37,151 nucleotides of DNA from Flavobacteriales bacterium (GTDB lineage: Bacteria > Bacteroidota > Bacteroidia > Flavobacteriales > UBA7430), in assembly GCA_022425195.1 (NCBI GenBank), contig JAKMFX010000047.1:1-37151 (forward strand), written 5' to 3'. The first letter of the stretch is position 1; the number at the start of each line of letters is the position of its first letter. Positions 26,581 to 34,830 of this stretch are shown here, in pieces. Both the position numbers and the translations under genes were made by a program. A model generated the notes under the pieces. The model did no database searches. It was not told the origin of the DNA and was given only the letters and a program-made list of their open reading frames with translations.

Positions 26581-27198
26581 CTAGAAGGAACGAATCGCTC
26601 TTACTTTATGGTTTGATGATTTAAGACTAAATGTGGAATAATCTTCAATGAGATTAAAAGTCCACGCGTAATTACTTTGATATTTTTCATCTTTAAGTTG
26701 AGAGGAAGAAAAATAATTAGTTCTATCAAAATTCACAAGTTCAGAGAATTCCGAACCACCTCCTAAGTGTTTAGATATCAGCTCTAACTCTTCTAAAGAA
26801 GGTAAATACCAATCTTCATAACCGTCCTTCTTATAATCGAGGCAAGCCTGAGCGGCATTCATTTGATCTTTGCATGATCCTGCTATCGAAGTAGTGTTAG
26901 ACAGTCCTGTCCCGACTTTCGACCCATTGGCACCTAGGACTTTGGTGCCTGCGCATCCCCACTGATATTTACTAGAGCGATACCCAACATTTTCTGTAGC
27001 CACAACTAGACCATGGGTTCGAGACTTGTCAAGATGGAAGACAACACCACCATGTGCCTCCATGCCGATAGACATTTTTGACACTTTGGGCTGAGTATCT
27101 CCAGAGGTAATTCCACAGCGCTCTGAACTAAAGTTAAAACTGGAAAACAATACAACTAATAGGATGGGGATTGCTAAAAGAAATCTTTTCAAAACCAT
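26581..27198 (-). CDS. Exported DUF1566 (Lcl-like) domain protein
   Basis: 205 aa. Signal peptide about residues 1-25 ('FLLAIPILLVVLFSS'). Residues about 48-205 match the DUF1566/Lcl C-terminal domain: 'GGVVFHLDKSRTHGLVVA', 'WGCAGTKV', 'AAQACLDYKKDGYEDWYLPS', 'LEELELI', 'YFSSSQ', 'AWTFNL' and the terminal 'VRAIRSF'. The family occurs in extracellular and adhesin-like proteins with a C-type-lectin-like fold. No T9SS tail is seen, so it may stay in the periplasm or be a partner of the two downstream T9SS cargoes. First gene of the operon, preceded by a good promoter. Confidence 0.85.
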   Translation of the reverse strand: MVLKRFLLAIPILLVVLFSSFNFSSERCGITSGDTQPKVSKMSIGMEAHGGVVFHLDKSRTHGLVVATENVGYRSSKYQWGCAGTKVLGANGSKVGTGLSNTTSIAGSCKDQMNAAQACLDYKKDGYEDWYLPSLEELELISKHLGGGSEFSELVNFDRTNYFSSSQLKDEKYQSNYAWTFNLIEDYSTFSLKSSNHKVRAIRSF

Positions 27199-27250
27199 AT
27201 ATTTTTAGAAGCCCTTATTTAGGGTAGGGTTAACAACTAAATGTTACTAC

Positions 27251-27279
27251 CAAATTAAAGAATTTATTAATGGTTACAA
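27251..27279 (-). promoter_or_regulatory. Promoter of the DUF1566 / type-B cargo operon
   Basis: Minus strand: TTG (27279-27277), 18-base spacer, TTAATTTG (27258-27251; 7 of 8 to TAnnTTTG). It ends 52 bases before the ATG at 27198. Same geometry as the ettA promoter. Confidence 0.5.
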
Positions 27280-27407
27280 TAAAAACACAAATTCATTTAA
27301 GCTACTCTATATCAGTAATATAAAAAGTTACTGAATATTTCTTCATATCATATGTATTACAAAAACACCCCAAACCATTAATAGGCATTTAACATCAACA
27401 GATTGTT

Positions 27408-28139
27408 TTACTCTGTTAAAAGGTTCAACTTCTTGTGAAGATCATTAGCGTCAACAAAACCTACAGATCGCCATAATTCTTTTGACTGGCTCAAAAAAAC
27501 AAGCGTAGGAATGCTAGATACTTTATAATGCTCAGATACATCTATATTAATATCGACATCTATTTTTATGATCTCAACTTCATCACTAAAATCCCTTTCC
27601 ATTTGCTCAATGATCGGCTCTAATTTTCGACAAGGAACACACCACAATGTTTTGAAATATAGTAATACATGCTGATTGTCCACAATGGATTTAGCAACAT
27701 CTTCTGGAGAAATTGACAATCCGTTTTCAACTTCATTGTGAGTTAAACGAACAAAGGGGTAATCATGCTTCATCCAGCTCATAAAACCACCCGACAAATT
27801 ATAAACATCATTATGCCCTAAATCCACCAGCAACTTTGCTGCTGCGCTACTCCTTCCCCCGCTTTTACAGTAGACCAATACGGGTTTATCTTTCTGAATA
27901 AGGCTTAGCTTTCTCGCAAAATCCGAATCATAATAATTGAGAGCACTGGCATCTTTAATAAAACCTTCAGAAATTTCATTATGTGTTCTTACATCTAATA
28001 AGACAACCTCTTTTTCTAATATCTTTTGAAAAGAAGCCGGTGAAATGTTGTGTACAGCATGCCCACTATCACAAGAAGAAAGACATGTGAAGAACAAAAT
28101 AAGAATAGAAATCGAAAGAGGAAATAATTTCATATACAC
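27408..28139 (-). CDS. Rhodanese-thioredoxin fusion lipoprotein
   Basis: 243 aa. The N-terminus is a lipoprotein signal with lipobox 'LSSC' (C23). A rhodanese domain spans about 31-130, with active loop 'CKSGGRSS' (C91) and 'LLDVRTHNE'. A thioredoxin domain spans about 140-243, with 'FKTLWCVPCRKLEP' (C167, C170) and cis-proline 'SIPTLVF' (P211). The pair suggests a periplasm-facing enzyme handling sulfane sulphur or thiol-disulphide exchange; the substrate is unknown. It is transcribed alone (about 200-bp gaps on each side). A link to disulphide formation in the cysteine-rich neighbours is attractive but only positional. Met3 is an alternative start. Confidence 0.92.
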   Translation of the reverse strand: MYMKLFPLSISILILFFTCLSSCDSGHAVHNISPASFQKILEKEVVLLDVRTHNEISEGFIKDASALNYYDSDFARKLSLIQKDKPVLVYCKSGGRSSAAAKLLVDLGHNDVYNLSGGFMSWMKHDYPFVRLTHNEVENGLSISPEDVAKSIVDNQHVLLYFKTLWCVPCRKLEPIIEQMERDFSDEVEIIKIDVDINIDVSEHYKVSSIPTLVFLSQSKELWRSVGFVDANDLHKKLNLLTE

Positions 28140-28186
28140 TTGGCTTTTTCTTAAAATTACGAAATCTAATTCATTTAAAAGTCACT

Positions 28187-28240
28187 AAAAAAAGTGCAAC
28201 CGAAAGGTTGAGCTTTAGATTGCTTTGTGGAAAAGAGGGA
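28187..28240 (-). terminator. Terminator element with tRNA-3'-end-like tail (copy A)
   Basis: Read on the minus strand, 'TCCCTCTTTTCCACAAAGC' leads into a hairpin (28213-28194, loop TTTC) with a run of seven T. It follows the 975-aa repeat-protein gene and is homologous to copy B after the 983-aa gene. One stem pair is mismatched, so this copy looks weaker. Confidence 0.6.
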
Positions 28241-28325
28241 TACTTCAAAATCATCACTTCAGAGAGAACGAATGATTGAGCACATAAGACTACACAGTGT
28301 TAATCATGTAGCTTTTTGGGTTTAA

Positions 28326-31253
28326 TTACTTTTTAATTAGTTTACCGTATGAAAGGTTGCCATCAACATCCATAATCATAAGCGTGTATATACCATTGGA
28401 CAGGTGCGAGATATTAATTTCTTCACGATAAGAGTCTATATGCACCATTAACTGCCCAGTTAAGCTGTATATATCAATTTCCTGGTAATTTACATCAGAG
28501 ATGCTAAAGTAAGAGTCAGTAGGATTCGGATATATGTATATACCCTTAGCTTCAGTTTCAGTAACGTTTAAACAGAATCCACTTTCATCGTCTTTGAGTT
28601 CATACTTAATTGTTCCTGAATCATAGTGTAAGTATCCAATACATATTTCACATTTACTTGGAATTAGACACGATTGATCATCGTCAGTAGCGTCCATCTT
28701 GAAATTACATGCTGATTCGACGGTACATCCGAGGATAACACAAGTCCCATCATCGATTCCAGCATCAGAATTGTAGTTTTCTGCTTTGGCATTCATACAG
28801 CCTTCAATCAAACAGCTACCATCATCTGAATTGGCCATCTCGTCAAAATTCACGGCTGACTGATCGGTACAACCGTAAAAGATGCATGAGCCATCATCTG
28901 TGTTTGCTTCAGAATTATGATTATCTGCTGAAGAATCTGTACAACCCAAAATGATAAGAGTGACACATAGACTCTCATCATAATTCAGGGCTGGGCTGTA
29001 ATATTCAACAAACAAAGAGTCAGGGCAAGCATTAAGTTTATTCGCTTCACAATCGAACCCATCCTCTGCAAACGTACAGTTTCCGACATCTGTAGCGCTT
29101 TCATTGTAGTTGCAAGCCGTTTCATTTTGACAGCCAACGATTTCGTCTACATCACAAACGCCATCATCATCTGCATCGTTATCTACAATGACACCTATTC
29201 CATCTTGTTCACCAGAACAGGTCTCACATCCCATTGGATATTCGCATATTGTATCGTCTGTATCAGTTGTGGGTCTTTGATCGAAATTACATGCTGTGTC
29301 ATCTGTACAACCGCTAATTTCATTGGCATCACAAACACCATCACCATCACTATCATCAGTAACAGATGAGCTCTGTCCTACACATGTCTCACACAAAGAA
29401 ATATCTGGAATATCACACAAAGTATTGTCTGCATTCACTGTTGGTGAGGCATCATAGTTACATGATAAAGGATCCGTACAACCTGATAAGGTATCTGCTT
29501 CGTTACATAAGCCATCATCATCTGCATCATTGTCTACAATGACACCTATTCCATCTTGTTCACCAGAACAGGTCTCACATCCCATTGGATATTCGCATAT
29601 TGTATCGTCTGTATCAGTTGTGGGTCTTTGATCGAAATTACATGCTACTTCATCTTTACAACCGCTAATTTCATTGGCATCACAAATACCATCACCATCA
29701 CTATCATCAGTAACAAATGAACTCTGTCCTACACATGTCTCACACAAAGAAATCTCTGGAATATCACACAAAGTATTGTCTGCATTGACTGTTGTTGAGG
29801 CATCGTAGTTACATGATAAAGAATCCGTACAACCTGATAAGGTATCTGCTTCGTTACATAAGCCATCATCATCAGAATCGTTATCGACAATCGTTCCGGT
29901 TCCATCTTGCTCACCTGAACAGCTTGCACAAGCATCAAGATCTGTAGAATAAGTACAAAGCGTATTATCCGTATTCACTGTTGATGAGTTGTCGTAGTTA
30001 CATGCTGAGTCATCTGTACAACCGCTAATTTCATTGGCATCACAAACACCATCAACATCAGAATCGTTATCGACAATCGTTCCGCTACCATCTTGCTCAC
30101 CTGAACAGCTAGCACATGTATTTAAATCGGTTGAGTAGATACACACATCTGGATCGGTTGCAGCATTACTAAAGTTACATGCCGACGAATCTTGACAACC
30201 AAGTATCTCATCTTCATCACAAACACCATCATCATCAGAATCGTTATCGACAATCGTTCCGGTTCCATCTTGCTCACCTGAACAGCTAGCACATGTATTT
30301 GAATCGGTTGAGTAGATACACACTCCTAGATCGGTTGCAGCATTATTAAAGTTACATGCCGACGAATCTTGACATCCAAGTATCTCATCTTCATCACAAA
30401 TACCATCATCATCCAAATCATTCAAACAAACACCTGAACAATCTTTAACAGGACCTCCGAAAATACAAGAACCGTCGTTGGCATTGGATGCTGAATCGTA
30501 ATTACAAGCATTAACATCATTACAACCCGGAACGGTTTGATTTTCACAAAGAGGAGCCGAACCACAAAAAACATCTCCTACGGTATAGTCGAAATATTTG
30601 GTGACAGCCATGCCCCCTGCAAAAGCAAATTTACACGCATAAGTAATCGTAGAACCTATAGCTTGATTGGTAAATGTCCTAGTGAATAGTTTATCGCTAG
30701 TTTTAGTCATAGAAGTCTCAGAAAAATTTGGATCAGGAGTCCACAAGTAAGCAATAACCCCGTTTACATCATCCAAAAGCTCACATGTGATGGTAACATC
30801 AGACCCATCCGTAGAGAAATTCATCGTATAACCCACTGAAAAAGATTCCTGTTCTGCTTCAGTATAAACTTCATCACAGGGAGTGGAGGCCTGATTGTCT
30901 GGGATCGATTCCACCACCGTTCCGGTCCCGTCTTGTTCACCCGAACAGGTTTGACAATCCCCAGCATAAAAACAATAATCAACAGATTCTGTTGCACTTT
31001 CATTGTAATTACATGCAGTGATATCCATACAACCCGGGAATACACATGTACCATCATCTTCGGTCGCAGATGAATCGTAATTATTGGCCTTACTATCAGT
31101 ACAACCCAGATTACTTAATGAGGAAAAATATTCATGGTCTGTATTAGCTAATGAATTGTAATTTATCACATTTGAATTCGCTGATGCTTGAGCGCCTATC
31201 GAAACACATACATAACAAAACAGAATAAAAACTAAGCTAAATCGCTTTTTCAT
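28326..31253 (-). CDS. Cys/Asp-rich repeat surface protein with type A T9SS sorting domain
   Basis: 975 aa. Signal peptide about residues 1-23. Most of the protein is a run of 'GC.D..ACNYD..AT..DGSC' units (from residue 50), alternating with acidic loops such as 'DNDSDDDGVCDEDEI' that resemble thrombospondin type 3 calcium loops, and with 'C.SCSGEQDGTG' spacers. Residues about 138-230 are a distinct beta-sandwich-like module ('SDVTITCELLDDVNGVIAYLW', 'GGMAVTKYFDYTVGD'). The last ~75 residues (901-975) are a type A T9SS tail: 'IYIYPNPTDSYFSI', 'SLTGQLM', 'LSNGIYTLMI', 'GKLIKK'. The repeats differ between copies by recent tandem duplication. Role inferred: calcium- and disulphide-stiffened stalk or adhesin on the cell surface. 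Confidence 0.93.
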   Translation of the reverse strand: MKKRFSLVFILFCYVCVSIGAQASANSNVINYNSLANTDHEYFSSLSNLGCTDSKANNYDSSATEDDGTCVFPGCMDITACNYNESATESVDYCFYAGDCQTCSGEQDGTGTVVESIPDNQASTPCDEVYTEAEQESFSVGYTMNFSTDGSDVTITCELLDDVNGVIAYLWTPDPNFSETSMTKTSDKLFTRTFTNQAIGSTITYACKFAFAGGMAVTKYFDYTVGDVFCGSAPLCENQTVPGCNDVNACNYDSASNANDGSCIFGGPVKDCSGVCLNDLDDDGICDEDEILGCQDSSACNFNNAATDLGVCIYSTDSNTCASCSGEQDGTGTIVDNDSDDDGVCDEDEILGCQDSSACNFSNAATDPDVCIYSTDLNTCASCSGEQDGSGTIVDNDSDVDGVCDANEISGCTDDSACNYDNSSTVNTDNTLCTYSTDLDACASCSGEQDGTGTIVDNDSDDDGLCNEADTLSGCTDSLSCNYDASTTVNADNTLCDIPEISLCETCVGQSSFVTDDSDGDGICDANEISGCKDEVACNFDQRPTTDTDDTICEYPMGCETCSGEQDGIGVIVDNDADDDGLCNEADTLSGCTDPLSCNYDASPTVNADNTLCDIPDISLCETCVGQSSSVTDDSDGDGVCDANEISGCTDDTACNFDQRPTTDTDDTICEYPMGCETCSGEQDGIGVIVDNDADDDGVCDVDEIVGCQNETACNYNESATDVGNCTFAEDGFDCEANKLNACPDSLFVEYYSPALNYDESLCVTLIILGCTDSSADNHNSEANTDDGSCIFYGCTDQSAVNFDEMANSDDGSCLIEGCMNAKAENYNSDAGIDDGTCVILGCTVESACNFKMDATDDDQSCLIPSKCEICIGYLHYDSGTIKYELKDDESGFCLNVTETEAKGIYIYPNPTDSYFSISDVNYQEIDIYSLTGQLMVHIDSYREEINISHLSNGIYTLMIMDVDGNLSYGKLIKK
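29160..29861 (-). repeat. Two tandem 351-bp repeats inside the 975-aa gene
   Basis: Copies at 29160-29510 and 29511-29861 differ at about 14 positions by eye (about 96% identity); a stretch of over 100 bases is identical. The unit is exactly 117 codons, so the duplication keeps the frame. It spans two GC-D units plus two acidic loops. Confidence 0.92.
29875..30414 (-). repeat. Three diverging tandem repeats of 186, 177 and 177 bp
   Basis: Units start at 29875, 30061 and 30238, each opening on the plus strand with GAATCGTTATCGACAATCGT. All lengths are multiples of three (62, 59 and 59 codons). Each encodes 'C.SCSGEQDG.GTIVDNDSD' plus one GC-D unit. Confidence 0.9.
30564..30842 (-). repeat. 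Single beta-sandwich-like module in the 975-aa protein
   Basis: Encodes residues 138-230, the only non-repeat folded segment of that protein. The strand pattern 'DVTITCELL', 'IAYLW', 'FTRTFTN', 'STITYACKFA', 'AVTKYFDYTVG' is seen. I think similar modules occur in other secreted flavobacterial proteins, from memory only. A carbohydrate-binding role is speculation. Confidence 0.5.
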
Positions 31254-31688
31254 TGGGGGGGAATTAGAGTATTAAAAAGAGGCATAATTGAGAACACTAA
31301 CAACACAGTGGTTGTCAAAAAAGACAAATCAAACCCTGTTATAAAAACTTAAGCTAAAATAGAAATTTATTCATAATTAGTGTTCTAGAGAGTTTCAGCT
31401 TTCTAAATATAGGCTAGAGAAATCTATACAAGCTGAAGCAATTGAACAAAAAAAGCCCAACCCTTCGGTTGAGCTTTCAATCGCTTTGCGGAGAGAGAGG
31501 GAACAATAACCACAGCCCTATCCTACTATTTTCAATACTTTACAATATTCAATCTTCTTAAGACACCCCCTGGACACTGTCGCAAGATTTGGTTGTCTAT
31601 TTAGGTAAATTTAGCATAAATTTTTGAAGATTAAAATTATTTAGCACATGTGTTTAGCTTTCTATGTTACTAAACAAAGCATAGATAA
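31254..31688. other. 435-bp intergenic region between two repeat-protein genes
   Basis: Holds terminator copy B (31448-31502) and the leader/promoter of the 975-aa gene. An 8-base inverted repeat, TTCAGCTT / AAGCTGAA (31394-31401 and 31430-31437), could form a hairpin in the minus-strand transcript. Seven C residues sit just before the 975-aa ATG. No ORF and no clear TTG/TAnnTTTG promoter was found. Confidence 0.5.
31448..31502 (-). terminator. Terminator element with tRNA-3'-end-like tail (copy B)
   Basis: Minus strand: 'TCCCTCTCTCTCCGCAAAGC' runs into a hairpin (31474-31455, stem GCTCAACC/GGTTGGGC with one G-T pair, loop GAAG) and seven T (31454-31448). It terminates the 983-aa gene. The segment before the hairpin looks like the acceptor end of a tRNA-Ser, but the rest of a tRNA is missing. 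Confidence 0.75.
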
Positions 31689-34640
31689 TTAATAAATACA
31701 AAAATCATGATGATATTCAACAGTGATGTTCACATTGGCATCAGGATTGAAATTAGAGGCTGCAGGATTGGTACATCCAGTAACAATTTTAGTAGTACAT
31801 GAGTTGTCATCAACTTCATGACCTGCTCTGTTGTCATATAGTAAGTCATCATAAGATGGGAAAGAAACATAATACTCAGCATACCCAGAGTCTGTACAAC
31901 CTAAAAGGCCTGAACATGTACCTGCATCAGTTGCAGAAGCATCATAGTTATCGTATACTTCGTCTTGACATCCTTCAACCTCAAGCTCATCACATACACC
32001 ATCAGCATCTACATCACTAATACATTGACCTGCACAATTGTAGTACATATCTGGGTAATCACATGAACCATCAGAATCTGTAGCCAAAACGTTATAGTTA
32101 CAAGCAGACGCATCTTGACAACCTGCAACCTCAAACTCATCACAAACAGTATCACCATCAACATCATTCAAACAAACCCCATCACAGTCATAACCTGTAG
32201 TAGCGAACGTACACGAACCATCATCAAAATAGGTAACATCTGCATACATGGTCATAGTGTTACAAGCGGAAGAGTCAGTGCATCCATCCTCAACTCCAAA
32301 TAGATTTGCATCAGTAATGTTAGCCATACCATTGGTAACATATCCAGTAAACTGAGGGAGCTCAATTAAGTTACCATTGTTTAAATTTGTGTGGACTAGA
32401 TCAATCAAAATTACATCTTCATCGTAGAGGATTGCAAATTGTGGAACAGCACCAGAGGCAAGACCATCTGTTTCAGGAGTAGAAGAGTCATCACCCCAAA
32501 TGGAAAGACCAAAAAATCCTGTTAAAATAGCTTCAGAACCTACACATTTTAGCACACCATCACCATTTAAATCATAAAAAGCACCGATAGTTCCGCCATA
32601 GAATTGATCGAATTTAGTGGCATATATACCAACGGTCATGTTTGCACCTGTATTGATAGGTGTCGTGAACATATTACTGCTTACGAATTCTATACATGAA
32701 CCGTCATCAGTGTTGGCCATATAATCAAAGTTTATCCTTGTAGAATCAATACAGCCGTAAATATAAGACTCACAGGAGTCGTCATCAGTATTGGCCGTAT
32801 CATCATAATTGTACATTGTAGAATCTATACATCCATATCTGAAAGGAATGCAAAGTCCTGCATCAATATTTGCAATGGGATTGTAATTGAACATTGTTGT
32901 ATCGAGACAACCAAAGTTAAAATCATGCAGAAAGGTAAATGCCGGGTAGGCTCGTGATACTTTTAGCTGGTAGCCTTGTCCGGGTATTAAATTACCTATA
33001 CCGTTAAAACTGTATTCCGGCATATAAAAATTGGCGTTGTTGTTTTTGATGATTATCAAGTCATCCAGCATCGTACTCATTGCTTCTTCGGCGTCAGTTT
33101 CAAGATGATGTGTATAGCCCAGGATGTTCCATCCTTCTTCAATGTCAACAAAAATGGCTAAAGATTGAACGGCTTGATACGCTGACTTCCAAGTGACTGA
33201 ACACTTAGATTGATCATTGCATCCGAAGTTAGCATCGTATTCTATATAGTTCTCATCCATACAACCGTAAAAACCAATACAGGTATTGTTTTCAAGGGTT
33301 GCTAATGGGTCGTAGTTACAATAATCAAGCTGCATACATCCCAATCTGAAACATGAACCATCATCATCTGTGGCTATGTCATCAAAATTGTCGGCCCACT
33401 TAGACATACATCCATACTTCACGCAAGAAGAAGAATTATCAATAGTGGCCAATTCATCATAGTTGTCGGCCCATTCAGACATACATGCATATCTATAACA
33501 TTCATTACCATCAACAAGTGTTATACTTGCTGCAGAAGTCTGAACAACTAAACTATTTAGAATGTAAGAAACTGGAGTAGGCATTTCTAAATCATACAAT
33601 TGATCACCCTTAACCAACTGAAATGAAATTGGCACATCATCCAATGCTCCGTCAACTTCAGGCGTAGCATAATCATCACCCCAAACTGCAATAGAAGTTT
33701 GACTGACCCCTGCAACCACCTCACTACCCACAACCAAACCATTGGGGTCGAGTGCTACTATATAGTCACCCATATGAGTAACATTCAATGATTCAATAAA
33801 AGACTGAGTAAAAAAAACCACCATATTCGCTCCTGTATTGACTGAGAATGGCTCCGGAATATCGTAAGTTGAATGGGTTGCATAAGGATGATAGTTGTCT
33901 GCCCATTCAGACTTACAACCATATTTATAGCAATAACCATTATCATCCGTTGCCTGAGCATCGAAATTATCAGCCCAATCAGCCATACATCCCCGCCTGT
34001 AGCAAGAACCATCATCATTGGTAGCCAATGCATCGTAGTTGATTGCCCACTCAGAAGTACATCCGTTTCTTATGCAAGAACCGTCATCACCAGAAGCAAG
34101 GGTAAAACTCGCTGCAGATGAGATAGACATAATTCCATTCGTTATATAAGAAACTGTAGTAGGCATTTGAATATCATACAAGGTTTCGCCATCCACCAAC
34201 TGAAAGGAAATCAACTCATTTTCTATTGCCCCATCAACTTCATCAGTAAAAATATCATCTCCCCAAACTGCAATAGAAGTTTGAATTACCCCTGCAACTA
34301 CCGCACTACCCGCAACCATACCGTTGGATGATTTCGCTACAACATAAGCGCTACTCGTTGATATCTGTAATGAAGAAATGAATGACTGTGTTAACAACAG
34401 AATCATGTTTGAGCCTGTATATTCGGTAAATGGCTCTGAGCTTGAAAAAGTTGCGTGTGCATCGTAGTTGTCTGCCCAATAAGCCATACATCCGCCTCTG
34501 TAGCAAGACCCATCATCTTCAGTAGCCGATTCGTTGTAATTATCTGCCCACGCTGATGTACATCCAGAAATGACATACTGAGCTTGTGCAATGCAAAGGC
34601 AGTGAACAAAAAATAGTAAGACAAAAAGTATGTTTTTCAT
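31689..34640 (-). CDS. Cys/Asp-rich multi-module secreted protein (no clear sorting domain)
   Basis: 983 aa. Signal peptide residues 1-20. GC-D repeats start at once, many of a 'GC.S.WADNYD..AT.DDGSCYR' type. Three ~120-residue WGDD modules are inserted at about 64-187, 256-379 and 654-783. One GWN module ('EEGWNILGYTHH...NGIGNLIPGQGYQLK') lies at about 482-577. Thrombospondin-3-like segments ('DCDGVCLNDVDGDTVCDEFE') lie at 818-890. The protein ends inside a GC-D unit ('HHDFCIY') with no type A or B T9SS tail, unlike its neighbours, so it may be 3'-truncated, or released or anchored differently. It is flanked by a terminator of its own. Role inferred: surface or matrix protein. Confidence 0.9.
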   Translation of the reverse strand: MKNILFVLLFFVHCLCIAQAQYVISGCTSAWADNYNESATEDDGSCYRGGCMAYWADNYDAHATFSSSEPFTEYTGSNMILLLTQSFISSLQISTSSAYVVAKSSNGMVAGSAVVAGVIQTSIAVWGDDIFTDEVDGAIENELISFQLVDGETLYDIQMPTTVSYITNGIMSISSAASFTLASGDDGSCIRNGCTSEWAINYDALATNDDGSCYRRGCMADWADNFDAQATDDNGYCYKYGCKSEWADNYHPYATHSTYDIPEPFSVNTGANMVVFFTQSFIESLNVTHMGDYIVALDPNGLVVGSEVVAGVSQTSIAVWGDDYATPEVDGALDDVPISFQLVKGDQLYDLEMPTPVSYILNSLVVQTSAASITLVDGNECYRYACMSEWADNYDELATIDNSSSCVKYGCMSKWADNFDDIATDDDGSCFRLGCMQLDYCNYDPLATLENNTCIGFYGCMDENYIEYDANFGCNDQSKCSVTWKSAYQAVQSLAIFVDIEEGWNILGYTHHLETDAEEAMSTMLDDLIIIKNNNANFYMPEYSFNGIGNLIPGQGYQLKVSRAYPAFTFLHDFNFGCLDTTMFNYNPIANIDAGLCIPFRYGCIDSTMYNYDDTANTDDDSCESYIYGCIDSTRINFDYMANTDDGSCIEFVSSNMFTTPINTGANMTVGIYATKFDQFYGGTIGAFYDLNGDGVLKCVGSEAILTGFFGLSIWGDDSSTPETDGLASGAVPQFAILYDEDVILIDLVHTNLNNGNLIELPQFTGYVTNGMANITDANLFGVEDGCTDSSACNTMTMYADVTYFDDGSCTFATTGYDCDGVCLNDVDGDTVCDEFEVAGCQDASACNYNVLATDSDGSCDYPDMYYNCAGQCISDVDADGVCDELEVEGCQDEVYDNYDASATDAGTCSGLLGCTDSGYAEYYVSFPSYDDLLYDNRAGHEVDDNSCTTKIVTGCTNPAASNFNPDANVNITVEYHHDFCIY
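32292..32681 (-). repeat. WGDD module 3
   Basis: Residues 654-783 of the 983-aa protein: 'FTTPINTGANMTVGIYA', 'GLSIWGDDSSTPETDG', 'QFAILYDEDVILIDL', 'GYVTNGMANIT'. This is the copy most like the remnant at 34668-34799. Confidence 0.8.
32910..33197 (-). repeat. GWN module 1
   Basis: Residues 482-577 of the 983-aa protein: 'EEGWNILGYTHH', 'IIIKNNNANFYMPEYSFNG', 'IGNLIPGQGYQLKVS'. It is paralogous to the module at 35115-35354. Confidence 0.8.
33504..33875 (-). repeat. WGDD module 2
   Basis: Residues 256-379: 'VNTGANMVVFFTQSFIESL', 'QTSIAVWGDDYATPEVDGA', 'ISFQLVKGDQLYDLEMPTPV'. It is close to module 1 at the DNA level as well. Confidence 0.85.
34080..34451 (-). repeat. WGDD module 1
   Basis: Residues 64-187: 'YTGSNMILLLTQSFISSL', 'QTSIAVWGDDIFTDEVDGA', 'ISFQLVDGETLYDIQMPTTV'. 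Confidence 0.85.
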
Positions 34641-34667
34641 AATTATTTGATGACTAGAATTGGTTTG

Positions 34668-34799
34668 TTAAATAATGATTCCAAAAAACATATTTGCACC
34701 TGTATTCACTGGAGTAGTGAATCAGTCAAACGTAATCTGAGCGTTCGCAGAAAAAATGGTGAACATGAGAATGGTTAAAACTAAAATAAAGTACCTCAT
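34668..34799 (-). pseudogene. Remnant of a WGDD-family secreted protein
   Basis: Minus strand from the ATG at 34799: a 20-residue signal peptide ('MRYFILVLTILMFTIFSANA'), then 'QITFD' and an in-frame TGA (34724-34722). Reading on in the same frame gives 'FTTPVNTGANMFFGIII', then TAA (34670-34668). The second part matches the opening of WGDD module 3 ('FTTPINTGANMTVGI') in the next gene. So this is the head of a lost paralogue, broken by a stop and a deletion. The 25-codon signal-peptide ORF might still be translated. Confidence 0.8.
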
Positions 34800-34830
34800 A
34801 ACGAATTACGATTTAGAATTGTAAAAAAAT

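Noticed and set aside
29160-30414. Regularly spaced direct repeats that could suggest a CRISPR array
   Set aside because: Repeat lengths are 351, 186 and 177 bp, all multiples of three, and lie inside an intact reading frame of a Cys/Asp-rich protein; no short palindromic repeats or unique spacers.
31503-31620. A complete tRNA gene upstream of the tRNA-like 3' segment
   Set aside because: No cloverleaf can be drawn by eye: no matching 5' acceptor strand, anticodon arm or T-loop TTCGA; only the acceptor-like 3' segment remains.
33785-34121. Overlapping open frames on both strands within the repeat genes
   Set aside because: They mirror the repeat codons of the large genes, have low-complexity His/Ile/Met-rich translations, and carry no recognisable domain.
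34722-34724. In-frame TGA read as selenocysteine or recoded
   Set aside because: TGA ends normal genes here (the LytTR regulator), no stem-loop follows, and the frame closes again after 17 codons; a pseudogene explains it better.
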